Positions 1 through 7,026 of a DNA stretch of 18,223 bases are shown here, in pieces. The stretch covers positions 1-18,223 of the forward strand of contig JANQFM010000519.1 in NCBI GenBank assembly GCA_028277865.1. Direction: 5' to 3'. The notes beneath the pieces are model-generated. The model saw nothing but the letters and a program-made list of their open reading frames with translations, did no database searches and had not been told where the DNA came from. The position numbers and the translations under genes were made by a program. Source of the DNA: Acidobacteriota bacterium. GTDB taxonomy: Bacteria > Acidobacteriota > UBA6911 > RPQK01 > DATIPO01. The stretch's first letter is position 1, and the number at the start of each line of letters is the position of its first letter.

Positions 1-75
1 TCCCCCGCAGCGGAGGAGGCTTCGACATGACGGGTGATCTGACCGTCATGTCGAAGCCTCCTCCGCTGCGGGGGA
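1..75. repeat. Perfect inverted repeat at the window edge (fold-back artefact)
   Basis: Bases 1-33 and 43-75 are exact reverse complements separated by nine bases (34-42). The repeat runs right up to base 1. The left arm plus spacer, read on the plus strand (6-47), translates as RSGGGFDMTGDLTV, the natural continuation of the YceI-like gene that lies on the minus strand. The junction has short microhomology (GACGG). This fits template switching or an assembler turning back on itself at a contig end, rather than a biological hairpin. Confidence 0.85.
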
Positions 76-448
76 CGATGCGGCGGCTTTGGAATACGAT
101 GCGGGGATGGTTGGCGGCGTCCAGCAGGGCGGGCGACTGGAAAGCCTGATCCAGGGTGCCGTTGGCCATGGACAGGCTGTCGGACTTGACATAGAAGGTC
201 ACCGAGGAGTTCTCGGTCTTTTCCTGGTCGTAAAAAACGGTCGAGCCAAAAGTCGTGAAATGACCCTTGGAGGTGGCGATCCCCAGCGCCTCAACTGTGA
301 ACTCCACCCAGGATGAGTTGCGCTGGGTCATGAAACGGTTCTTCATATTAATCCCGGCGGCAGAATCTCCTGCCGTGCTGAACGGCACAAGGCAGACCAG
401 CAGGGCTCCGGCAAGGATCAGGTCTCGAATCGGTTTTCTTTCAGCCAT
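1..448 (-). CDS. YceI-like secreted protein, 3' end missing and corrupted
   Basis: This reading frame is open from an ATG at 448 to the window edge. Residues 1-27 form a signal peptide: a basic start (AERKPIR), a hydrophobic core, then STA-GD as a likely signal peptidase I site. The body matches the YceI family: it begins with a VEFTVEALG-type strand, has an alternating beta pattern, and contains ALLDAANHPRIVFQS, which corresponds to the family's F(D)xxxxPxixF element. YceI proteins are periplasmic lipocalin-like barrels that bind isoprenoid-like lipids; the ligand here is unknown. A Shine-Dalgarno sequence AGAGGA lies about 7 bases upstream of the ATG. After residue 135 (GFDMT) the frame continues as VRSPVM rather than the expected GDLTV, because bases 1-43 belong to a fold-back inverted repeat. 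The plus strand at 33-47 still encodes GDLTV. The gene is therefore partial, and its last roughly 15 codons as shown should not be trusted. Confidence 0.8.
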   Translation of the reverse strand, partial: MAERKPIRDLILAGALLVCLVPFSTAGDSAAGINMKNRFMTQRNSSWVEFTVEALGIATSKGHFTTFGSTVFYDQEKTENSSVTFYVKSDSLSMANGTLDQAFQSPALLDAANHPRIVFQSRRIVPRSGGGFDMTVRSPVMSKPPPLRG

Positions 449-655
449 TTCATTCCTCTTTCATCCATCTCCCCGGCGAACCGGTCGGCGAGCGCCCACA
501 GTAAGCGCTGCGACGATGAAAAAGCTTGAAAGAGGAGTGACAATTCGGTGACAAAGACAGGATTCACACAGAGGCGCACAGAGGCGGAGTGAGGGGCAGA
601 GAGAAGCAGAGAGCATGGACAGGATCATCTGGATGGCTCACCCCTATGGTCTTGA
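449..655. other. Gene-free stretch with purine-rich repeat
   Basis: This 207-base gap separates the YceI-like start from the endonuclease stop. It holds the YceI ribosome-binding site and, at about 563-620, a purine-rich run with tandem CACAGAGGCG-like units. The run resembles the sequence at 17075-17200. I see no convincing gene or terminator here. Confidence 0.5.
563..620 (+). repeat. Copy of dispersed purine-rich 'CACAGAGG' repeat
   Basis: The segment has two close copies of CACAGAGGCG followed by GGCAGAGAGAAGCAGAGAG. The start (TTCACACAGAGGCGCA) aligns with TTTCATGCAGAGGCGCA near 17079-17096. Similar 'cacagaggcacagag' strings are common intergenic repeats in environmental bacterial genomes. 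Whether this copy does anything is unknown. Confidence 0.5.
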
Positions 656-1609
656 TCAATTCTTTGATCGGATGCCGATTATCGAGGCCAAATGATCACA
701 GAAACGTTGATGCTCGGGACTGAAAGGCTCCAACAGCTTGTCCAAATGGAAGAAGCGACTCGTAGTAGGCGAATCTCGGCGAGCGGCTTCCTGGCCGATG
801 CCGACTCGGTGAATTGTCCAGAATTCGAAGCAGCGCCGTTTCTTGGCCTTCTGATGACTTTTTTCGGCTTCACCGAGGCGGTTATGAATATTCGAGGCAT
901 CCGCACCGCCCTTTATTTCGATTGATAGCATGACTCGCAAGTCATCGGAGATCTCGACGTCTGGGTCTCCTGAAAACCGGATCGCCACAGTACGGCCTGA
1001 GTCGTTGCGGATCTGCATTGCCTTCTTGGATTTCTCTTGGAGGTAGGGAGAAACCACCCCTTCAATCAATGCATAGACAGCCTGAGTGGCTTCCTGGCCC
1101 AGTCGCGTGTTTTTTCCTCCACGTAACTGAGGACCCAGAGTCAAGACTTGAAGATCACGGATAATCCCAATGGAGAGCGGATCGATACCATCGACCAAAT
1201 GCTCGGCAGATCCGATGAGGCTGCGGCAAAGTGCCTTGACTTCTGGTTGAGCTGAGTTGCTGATGATCCCTTTCTTTTCCAGATTGAAGAAACGCCCGAA
1301 CGGCCCTTTGTTGTAGAACTCCTTTTGCGAAAACCCGAGCAAAAGGCGATAGTAGCCAATCAAGAAGGGTTGGTTTTTTACCAGACAAGGAACGGCGAAG
1401 AAGAGTTCGCCACGCAGCCCAAACTTGGCCACTCGAGTGAGAGCTTTTGAATTGACGAATCGTGTCAGTTCATCGTCAATCTGTCGAACCGGCACCAATT
1501 CGACGGCACGCGCCAGAGCTTGTGCCATGAATCTCTTCCGCAGATCCTTGAGGCGGTGATAAAAGGAAATCTGCAAATCTGGTCGCAGCACTGGGAACTC
1601 ATCAGGCAT
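656..1609 (-). CDS. XcyI-family type II restriction endonuclease (probable CCCGGG specificity)
   Basis: The 317-residue product resembles XcyI/Cfr9I-type endonucleases, which cut C^CCGGG. This was recognised from the N-terminal PDLQISF...RL segment (10-20) and the highly characteristic GYYRLLLGFSQKEFY block (85-99). A plausible PD-(D/E)xK catalytic centre is visible as DPDVEI (215-220) followed by IEIKGG (230-235), giving Asp217, Glu231 and Lys233. Full length is close to that of known family members. The start ATG at 1609 shares one base with the methyltransferase stop (TAATG), so translation is probably coupled and the methylase is made first. GC content is low compared with thiC (48% in 661-720 against 67% in 3361-3420, counted by hand), which suggests horizontal acquisition. 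Recognition specificity is inferred from family resemblance only. Confidence 0.8.
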   Translation of the reverse strand: MPDEFPVLRPDLQISFYHRLKDLRKRFMAQALARAVELVPVRQIDDELTRFVNSKALTRVAKFGLRGELFFAVPCLVKNQPFLIGYYRLLLGFSQKEFYNKGPFGRFFNLEKKGIISNSAQPEVKALCRSLIGSAEHLVDGIDPLSIGIIRDLQVLTLGPQLRGGKNTRLGQEATQAVYALIEGVVSPYLQEKSKKAMQIRNDSGRTVAIRFSGDPDVEISDDLRVMLSIEIKGGADASNIHNRLGEAEKSHQKAKKRRCFEFWTIHRVGIGQEAARRDSPTTSRFFHLDKLLEPFSPEHQRFCDHLASIIGIRSKN

Positions 1610-2490
1610 TATAGATTCGATCGAATCTTCGAAACCGGTACTCCCAAGCGTCGACTGGCGAGACTCGCGTATTCTTGGTTGAGTTCTACACCGAGATAGT
1701 CCCGACCGTGCCGACTGCTGGCTACACCGACTGTCCCCGACCCAAAAAACGGATCCAGAATATTGTCCCCAGGATCTGATCCGGCCAGGATGCAGGGCTC
1801 TATCAACCCAGCAGGAAAAGTGGCGAAGTGGGCACCGGGATATGCTTCCGTATGGACAGACCAGACAGTTCGCCGGTTGCGGAGCCGACCTGCGGAAGGT
1901 TCCCGAACCGCTTTGTAATCGTAGTGATACCTCTCGGACTTGGAGAACAAGAATAGGTATTCATGGGCGCGGGTGGGTCGGTCCTTGACAGATTCCGGCA
2001 TGCAGTTGGGCTTGTTCCAGATGATGTCGGAACGAAGGTACCAACCGTCGTCCTGGAGGGCGAAGGCGATCCTCCAGGGCACACCGATCAGATCCTTGGG
2101 CTTGAGGCCGTCCGGCGTGGGGGGGCGGTAAGACATGGCGCGGGCCGGGTTCTTCTTGTCGATGGCTCGCCAGGTTCTATTGCCGCTGGTGTAGCAATCG
2201 CCAATATTCAGCCACAAGGTGCCATCCTCTGTAAGAACTCGCCGCACTTCCCGGAAAACGGCCACCAACTTGCCTATGAACTCATTCAGGCTGGCTTCGG
2301 CGCCAATTTGATTGGGTATGCCGTAATCACGCAATCCCCAGTAAGGAGGACTGGTGACGCAGCAACGGAAGGTTTCGCGAGGCAACGTCCCCAAAACCGT
2401 CAAGGCATCTCCGATCAAGATTTGCCCCTGAGCCTCTCGTTTCCGCTTCTGCACCAGGGGCTGGAAGTCTACAAGCGCCAATTGCTCCAT
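1609..2490 (-). CDS. Beta-class DNA methyltransferase of the R-M pair (probably N4-cytosine)
   Basis: This is a 293-residue amino-methyltransferase. Catalytic motif IV, TSPPYWGLRDYG, sits at 46-57. The S-adenosylmethionine-binding motif I, LDPFFGSGTVG, sits near the C-terminus (245-255). The order IV then I defines the beta class. The SPPY form is typical of N4-cytosine enzymes such as M.Cfr9I and M.XcyI, which protect CCCGGG and partner XcyI-type nucleases. The immediate downstream XcyI-like endonuclease supports that assignment. The gene lies divergently from thiC. There is no clear Shine-Dalgarno before ATG 2490. A -10-like TATGAT lies only seven bases upstream, so the mRNA may be leaderless. 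No small controller (C protein) gene is seen next to the pair. Confidence 0.88.
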   Translation of the reverse strand: MEQLALVDFQPLVQKRKREAQGQILIGDALTVLGTLPRETFRCCVTSPPYWGLRDYGIPNQIGAEASLNEFIGKLVAVFREVRRVLTEDGTLWLNIGDCYTSGNRTWRAIDKKNPARAMSYRPPTPDGLKPKDLIGVPWRIAFALQDDGWYLRSDIIWNKPNCMPESVKDRPTRAHEYLFLFSKSERYHYDYKAVREPSAGRLRNRRTVWSVHTEAYPGAHFATFPAGLIEPCILAGSDPGDNILDPFFGSGTVGVASSRHGRDYLGVELNQEYASLASRRLGVPVSKIRSNL

Positions 2491-2497
2491 TCGCTAA

Positions 2498-2503
2498 ATC
2501 ATA
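2498..2503 (-). promoter_or_regulatory. -10-like hexamer giving a possible leaderless methyltransferase mRNA
   Basis: On the minus strand TATGAT is followed by seven bases and then the methyltransferase ATG, so transcription could start at or near the A of the start codon. No good -35 hexamer is visible at 16-18 bases, and no Shine-Dalgarno is present. This is a weak call made by eye. Confidence 0.3.
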
Positions 2504-2644
2504 TCGAAAAGCCGTGTCATTTTCCGCCATCCAGCCATGGCGCACTTTGCGTCTTGGCGCGAAATCCGTCGTCCGGCCGGAGATTTTTCCTGCGTCCCCT
2601 GGTGGTCTATCATAGAAGTTCGGACCAACGGAGGAAGCAGACTG

Positions 2645-3988
2645 ATGAAATCCAATAATGGCAGCGGCAGCAACGTCACTCAGATGCACTACGCACGGCA
2701 AGGAATCACTACGCCGCAAATGGAGTACGTGGCCCAGCGCGAGAAGCTGGAACCGGAGGCGGTGCGCCAGGAAGTGGCCTGCGGACGTGCCATCATTCCC
2801 GCCAATATCCATCACGACCGCCTGGAGCCGATGGGGATCGGCATCGCATTCCAATGCAAGGTCAACGCAAACATCGGCAACTCGGCGGTCACCAGCAACA
2901 TCGGCCAGGAGCTGGAAAAGCTGCATGTGGCGGTCCACCACGGCGCCGACACGGTCATGGACCTTTCCACCGGCGGCGACATCAACGCCATCCGCGAGGC
3001 CATCATCGCCGCCAGTCCGGTGCCTATTGGCACTGTGCCCATCTACCAGGCCATCCAACTGGTCGACAATCCGGTCGACCTGACCCCCGATGAACTGCTG
3101 GACATGATCGACCTTCAGGCTCGTCAGGGCGTCGACTACATGACGGTTCACTGCGGAATCCTGCTGGAGCACCTGCCTCTGGTGTCGGGCCGCATCACCG
3201 GCATCGTCAGCCGGGGCGGCAGCCTGATGGCCCAATGGATGGTCCACCACCACAAGCAGAATCCCCTTTACACCCACTTCGACCGCCTGCTGGAGATCTG
3301 CAGGAAGCACGACGTCAGCCTTTCGCTGGGCGACGGGCTGCGTCCCGGATGCCTGGCCGACGCCAGCGACAAGGCCCAGTTCGCCGAACTGGAGACCTTG
3401 GGCGAGCTGACGCGAAAGGCCTGGGAGCAGGACGTCCAGGTGATGATCGAAGGCCCGGGACACGTTCCTTTCGACCAGATCCGAATGAACGTCGAAAAAG
3501 AGCGCAAAATCTGCCAGGACGCCCCGTTTTACGTACTGGGGCCGTTGGTGACCGACGTCGCCCCCGGCTATGACCACATCACCTCGGCCATCGGCGCCAC
3601 CATGGCCGGGTATGCCGGGGCCGCCATGCTCTGCTACGTGACTCCCAAGGAGCACCTGGGGCTGCCCAATGCCGAAGATGTCAAGGCCGGCTTGATCGCC
3701 TACAAGATTGCCGCCCACGCCGCCGATGTGGCCCGCCACCGCCCCGGCGCCCGCGATTGGGACGACGAGTTGTCCCGCGCCCGCTATGCCTTTGACTGGA
3801 ACCGTCAGTTCGAGCTGGCCATCGACCCCGAGACAGCCCGATCGATGCATGACGAGACGCTGCCCCACGAATTCTTCAAGAGCGCCGAGTTCTGTTCCAT
3901 GTGCGGACCCAAATTCTGCTCCATGCACATCAACCGCGACGTGGAGCGCTGGAACCGGGAGCGTCTGGCGGAGACGGTGGACCCGTAG
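2645..3988 (+). CDS. thiC: Phosphomethylpyrimidine synthase ThiC (short form)
   Basis: ThiC is a radical S-adenosylmethionine enzyme that rearranges aminoimidazole ribotide to hydroxymethylpyrimidine phosphate, the pyrimidine half of thiamine, in the cytoplasm. The product from ATG 2645 has 447 residues, matching the short class that lacks the long N-terminal domain of the E. coli enzyme. Diagnostic blocks include TQMHYARQGITTPQMEYVA near the N-terminus, MDLSTGGDI, IGTVPIYQA, SLGDGLRPG and MIEGPGHVP. The C-terminal cluster-binding motif CX2CX4C is at Cys417, Cys420 and Cys425. I chose ATG 2645 because GGAGGA lies nine bases upstream and homology begins right after it; a longer in-frame start at 2537 would add 36 non-homologous residues. 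No TPP riboswitch is visible upstream. The gene converges on rmd and is divergent from the R-M operon. Confidence 0.96.
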   Translation: MKSNNGSGSNVTQMHYARQGITTPQMEYVAQREKLEPEAVRQEVACGRAIIPANIHHDRLEPMGIGIAFQCKVNANIGNSAVTSNIGQELEKLHVAVHHGADTVMDLSTGGDINAIREAIIAASPVPIGTVPIYQAIQLVDNPVDLTPDELLDMIDLQARQGVDYMTVHCGILLEHLPLVSGRITGIVSRGGSLMAQWMVHHHKQNPLYTHFDRLLEICRKHDVSLSLGDGLRPGCLADASDKAQFAELETLGELTRKAWEQDVQVMIEGPGHVPFDQIRMNVEKERKICQDAPFYVLGPLVTDVAPGYDHITSAIGATMAGYAGAAMLCYVTPKEHLGLPNAEDVKAGLIAYKIAAHAADVARHRPGARDWDDELSRARYAFDWNRQFELAIDPETARSMHDETLPHEFFKSAEFCSMCGPKFCSMHINRDVERWNRERLAETVDP

Positions 3989-4003
3989 GAGGATGATCGA
4001 AGA

Positions 4004-4034
4004 GACTCGGGAAAGGCATGTCCCAGCCCGAGTC
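4004..4034. terminator. Bidirectional hairpin between thiC and rmd
   Basis: GACTCGGG (4004-4011) and CCCGAGTC (4027-4034) form a perfect 8-base-pair stem with a 15-base loop. It sits 15 bases after the thiC stop and overlaps the rmd stop codon (4033-4035), exactly between two convergent genes. There is no clear T-run on either side, so terminator function is inferred from position and stem strength. Confidence 0.5.
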
Positions 4035-5025
4035 AATGTGCAGCCCGGCGAATCGTTCTTGCCTGTGGCATGACGGATTCCTCAGATCTCCGGATCTCTT
4101 GCCGCCAGTATTCCAGCGTATCCCGGATCATTTGCTGAAGTGGAATCTGCGGCATCCACGCTGCGGCCCTGCTCAGCTTGCCGTTGTCACCGACCACGAC
4201 CGGTCGATCGGACCCCCTCTGCCGACCCGACTCTTGGCAGACCGCAGCCTCGACCCGTGCCTGGGAGAGCACAATATCCAAGATGTTCCGAATGGCGATT
4301 CCCTGACCGGAACAGACGTTGTAAGCCTGCCCGTCTTCCCCCTTGAGGGCCAGCAGCAGGTAGGCCCGCACCACGTCCCGGACGTCCAGAAAGTCCCTCT
4401 CAGGCGCCAGGTTTCCAACCCGGATCACCGGCTCGCCGCCTTTGGCAGCCCGCTGCTCCAACAAGGCCAACTGACGGCAAAAATCCGAGACGACAAACGA
4501 AGCCGGCTGACCCGGCCCGGAGTGGTTGAAGGGGCGCACGATGATCACCCGCAATCCAAGGCTCTGCCGATAATGCTCGGCTGCCACCTCTGCCATCCGC
4601 TTAGAGCAGGCATATGGATTGGAGCTTTCAAGCGGGGACTCCTCGTTCAGTTTTTGCCCCGCCACAGGAGGGGCATAGACCTGGGAGGAACTGACCAGCA
4701 TGACCCGTGCCCGCGGGCATCGCACCCTCACCGCTTCCAGCAGGTTCACCGTTCCCTGGACGTTGCTCTCAAGAAATTCGCGAGGTTGCCGCCGGGACTG
4801 CAACGGGTTGCTCAGAGCGGCCAGGTGAAAGACCAATTCAGGATCGCATTTGCCAATCCATTCCGATAAGGATCCGAAGTCGAGCAGGTCGCCGGCAGGC
4901 AGGCTGCTGACGGGGCCGGGCCGGGTGCGGGAATAGAGGCCGCTCACCTCATGCCCTTGCTGGCTGAGGAGCTGCAAAAAGGCCGAACCGGCAAAGCCTC
5001 CCGCACCTGTCACGAAGCACTTCAT
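4033..5025 (-). CDS. rmd: GDP-6-deoxy-D-mannose reductase (Rmd-type SDR epimerase/reductase)
   Basis: This is an extended short-chain dehydrogenase of 330 residues. The nucleotide-binding TGAGGFAG is at 6-13, VFHLAALS near 65-72, and the catalytic pair Tyr138 and Lys142 lies in NPYACSK. The motif RPFNHSGPGQ is typical of Rmd-like reductases. The neighbouring upstream gene is gmd, 34 bases away on the same strand, so the pair most likely makes GDP-D-rhamnose: Gmd forms GDP-4-keto-6-deoxymannose and Rmd reduces the 4-keto group. The sugar would feed lipopolysaccharide, exopolysaccharide or glycoprotein glycosylation; no glycosyltransferase is in view. An alternative is a related reductase giving a C4 epimer (6-deoxytalose type), which sequence reading alone cannot exclude. 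The tail after residue 310 is basic and looks family-variable. Confidence 0.82.
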   Translation of the reverse strand: MKCFVTGAGGFAGSAFLQLLSQQGHEVSGLYSRTRPGPVSSLPAGDLLDFGSLSEWIGKCDPELVFHLAALSNPLQSRRQPREFLESNVQGTVNLLEAVRVRCPRARVMLVSSSQVYAPPVAGQKLNEESPLESSNPYACSKRMAEVAAEHYRQSLGLRVIIVRPFNHSGPGQPASFVVSDFCRQLALLEQRAAKGGEPVIRVGNLAPERDFLDVRDVVRAYLLLALKGEDGQAYNVCSGQGIAIRNILDIVLSQARVEAAVCQESGRQRGSDRPVVVGDNGKLSRAAAWMPQIPLQQMIRDTLEYWRQEIRRSEESVMPQARTIRRAAH

Positions 5026-5059
5026 TGTCGAATTTCCGGCTTTGTGAACGGAATGAGGG

Positions 5060-6043
5060 TCAAACCCGCTCTCCAGCCGCCAAGCTTTGGGAAACGCGCT
5101 TCAGGTCGGCCTCCACCATCATGCGGACCAACTCCTCGAAGCTGGTCCGGGGCGACCAGCCCAATTCCTGCTTGGCGCGACGGTTGTCCGCGATCAGGTG
5201 GTCAACTTCTGCCGGACGGATCAGGGCCGGATCCTCCACCACATGCTCCCGCCAGTCCAAGCCGACATGGCCGAAAGCCAGCTCCACCAGCTGGCGGACG
5301 GAGTGAGCCTGGCCAGTCCCGACCACATAGTCGCCCGGCAGATCCTGTTGCAGCATGCGCCACATGGCTTCCACGTAGTCCCCGGCGAATCCCCAATCCC
5401 GGGCCGAATCGAGGTTGCCCAAAGCCAGCTGCTTTTCGGCGCCCAGCTTGATCTTGGCCACCCCGTAGGTCACCTTGCGGGTCACGAACTCCTTGCCGCG
5501 CCGGGGAGATTCGTGGTTGAAGAGGATGCCTGAGCAGGCGAACAAATCGTAGCTTTCCCGGTAGTTGACCGTGATGAAGTGGCCGTAGACCTTGGCCACA
5601 CCATAGGGGCTGCGGGGATGAAAAGGGGTGCTCTCGTTCTGGGGGGTTTCCCTCACCTTGCCGAACATCTCACTGCTGGAAGCCTGGTAGAAGCGGATGC
5701 GGGGATTGACCAGCCTGACCGCTTCCAGCAGCCGAGTGACGCCCAGGGCAGTGAACTCGGCTGTCAGGACCGGCTGCTGCCAGGAGGTGGGGACAAAGGA
5801 CTGGGCGGCCAGGTTGTAGACCTCCTGGGGCTTGACCTCTTCCATCAGTTCAATCAGGGAGAGCTGATCGAGCAGGTCGGCCTGAATCAGTTCGATCCTG
5901 CCGTGCAGGTGATCGATGCGCTCAAAGTTCTCGGTGCTGGAGCGGCGCACCATCCCCACCACCCGATAGCCTTTCTCCAAGAGAAGTTCGGCCAGGTAAG
6001 AGCCGTCCTGTCCGGTGACGCCGGTGATGATCGCTGTTTTCAT
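5060..6043 (-). CDS. gmd: GDP-mannose 4,6-dehydratase
   Basis: The 327-residue product catalyses the first committed step from GDP-mannose to GDP-6-deoxy sugars (rhamnose, fucose, perosamine and others) using bound NADP. Hallmarks are ITGVTGQDGSYLAELLL (6-22), the RRSST segment (33-37), NLAAQSFVPTSW (77-88), ASSSEMFG (121-128) and the catalytic YGVAK (Tyr147, Lys151). LFNHESPRRG and DSARDWGFAGDYVEAMW follow and are nearly invariant in the family. The length is slightly shorter than the roughly 340-370 residues usual for the family but complete. Rmd follows directly, which points to GDP-D-rhamnose rather than GDP-fucose. No strong Shine-Dalgarno precedes ATG 6043. The 166-base upstream gap presumably contains the promoter for the pair, although I could not identify one with confidence. 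Confidence 0.96.
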   Translation of the reverse strand: MKTAIITGVTGQDGSYLAELLLEKGYRVVGMVRRSSTENFERIDHLHGRIELIQADLLDQLSLIELMEEVKPQEVYNLAAQSFVPTSWQQPVLTAEFTALGVTRLLEAVRLVNPRIRFYQASSSEMFGKVRETPQNESTPFHPRSPYGVAKVYGHFITVNYRESYDLFACSGILFNHESPRRGKEFVTRKVTYGVAKIKLGAEKQLALGNLDSARDWGFAGDYVEAMWRMLQQDLPGDYVVGTGQAHSVRQLVELAFGHVGLDWREHVVEDPALIRPAEVDHLIADNRRAKQELGWSPRTSFEELVRMMVEADLKRVSQSLAAGERV

Positions 6044-6209
6044 GGGAAATTCGGGGAAAAAGATAACGGAGAACGAGGACCGGTTACGAAGCCCATCCAG
6101 CCTCTCCCTTCAAATTACGCTCTTTGCGTGGTTGTTTAATTGTTCGCAAGCTCACTAGACCGCTTGGCTTGAAGGCGTGAAACTCCCATTCCATCCGTCC
6201 TTCATCCGG

Positions 6210-7016
6210 CTACTGGAACTGAGCCGCCAACTCACGGGCCTGCTGGCTCATGGCGCGCTGCTCTTGCTTTTCCATATCGACCTGCCAGACCAGGGAGACT
6301 TCCCTTCCCTGGGAGTCGGCGGCCACCAGATTGATCAAATAGCGGGGCGGAGTGTTGCGCACCGGACGCCACTCCTTGAACTCGTAACCCGCAACTTCGC
6401 CCTCGGCCAGCTTGCGGGCCGCCTCCGAACTCTCTTTCAGGTACTCGAAGGCAGCCACGGCATCTGGGGTTTTCTCCGGGGGGGCAGCCGAGGCGGCCGA
6501 TGCCGGGCCGGCTTGGCCGGAGGCCTGTGCCAGAGCCTGCTCAGGCGTCAGATTGTAATAGAGGATTCCATCGGGTTCTATGAATTCCGGCGGCTGGAAT
6601 CCCGATGAATCAGAACCGCCCACGCTGAAATGAGCCATGGGCTCACCCTGCACATACTGGCGGATGCTGGCTTGCCGGCTTGGAGGGGGCAATCGCAGCA
6701 ACCGGCCTTCTTCCTGCCCGGCCAAACGGGTCCAGAGCTGGCCCGCCTCCATTGCCAACTGCCGTCGCGGCGCCTCGAAAATCAGGGCATAGACGGCGCC
6801 TGAAATGATCAGCCCAAAAAAGAGGACCGCCATCAGCTTGGCCCAGGCGGGCGCCTCGTTTTCGCCGGCCCTTCGAATGGAGTCGCCGCTCACCCGGCGC
6901 AGGCTCTTGGCCTGGTGGCGCAGCTCATCCGGGCTGGGTCCGGAAGGCGGCGGGATATAGGGCAGGCCATCCTCAGGTTGATACTCCAATTCCCTCTCTT
7001 CGTTTCCCTCGTCCAT
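6210..7016 (-). CDS. Single-pass membrane protein of unknown function
   Basis: The 268-residue product is not one I recognise. Residues 1-55 are charged and cytoplasmic-like, with a proline-rich patch (IPPPSGPSP). One transmembrane helix is visible at about 58-81 (AKLMAVLFFGLIISGAVYALIF). The remainder would be outside the membrane, with an Ala/Pro-rich linker (about 165-185) and a C-terminal domain containing PRYLINLVAADSQGREVSLVWQVDM, a beta-hairpin-like stretch. It starts 10 bases after the prfB stop with GAGAGGG as a ribosome-binding site, so it is probably co-transcribed with lnt and prfB. Its topology (inside N-terminus, outside C-terminus) fits an envelope-associated accessory protein, but function is unknown. 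Confidence 0.75.
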   Translation of the reverse strand: MDEGNEERELEYQPEDGLPYIPPPSGPSPDELRHQAKSLRRVSGDSIRRAGENEAPAWAKLMAVLFFGLIISGAVYALIFEAPRRQLAMEAGQLWTRLAGQEEGRLLRLPPPSRQASIRQYVQGEPMAHFSVGGSDSSGFQPPEFIEPDGILYYNLTPEQALAQASGQAGPASAASAAPPEKTPDAVAAFEYLKESSEAARKLAEGEVAGYEFKEWRPVRNTPPRYLINLVAADSQGREVSLVWQVDMEKQEQRAMSQQARELAAQFQ

Positions 7017-7026
7017 CGGAACCCTC

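Noticed and set aside
2491..2644. TPP riboswitch upstream of thiC
   Set aside because: The conserved CUGAGA and the CUGAUCUGG/GCGNAGGGA elements are not found in the 154 bases before the start codon.
1963..2658. 231-codon plus-strand frame across the methyltransferase
   Set aside because: It is antisense to the clear SPPY methyltransferase and lacks any recognisable domain.
2494..2679. Controller (C) protein gene for the R-M system
   Set aside because: The 61-codon minus-strand frame upstream of the methyltransferase has no helix-turn-helix pattern and no C-box-like repeats are seen.
2327..4036. 569-codon open frame on the minus strand opposite thiC
   Set aside because: It lies antisense to the whole of thiC, has a His/Gly/Val/Asp-rich composition typical of the complement of a GC-rich gene, and shows no family motif.
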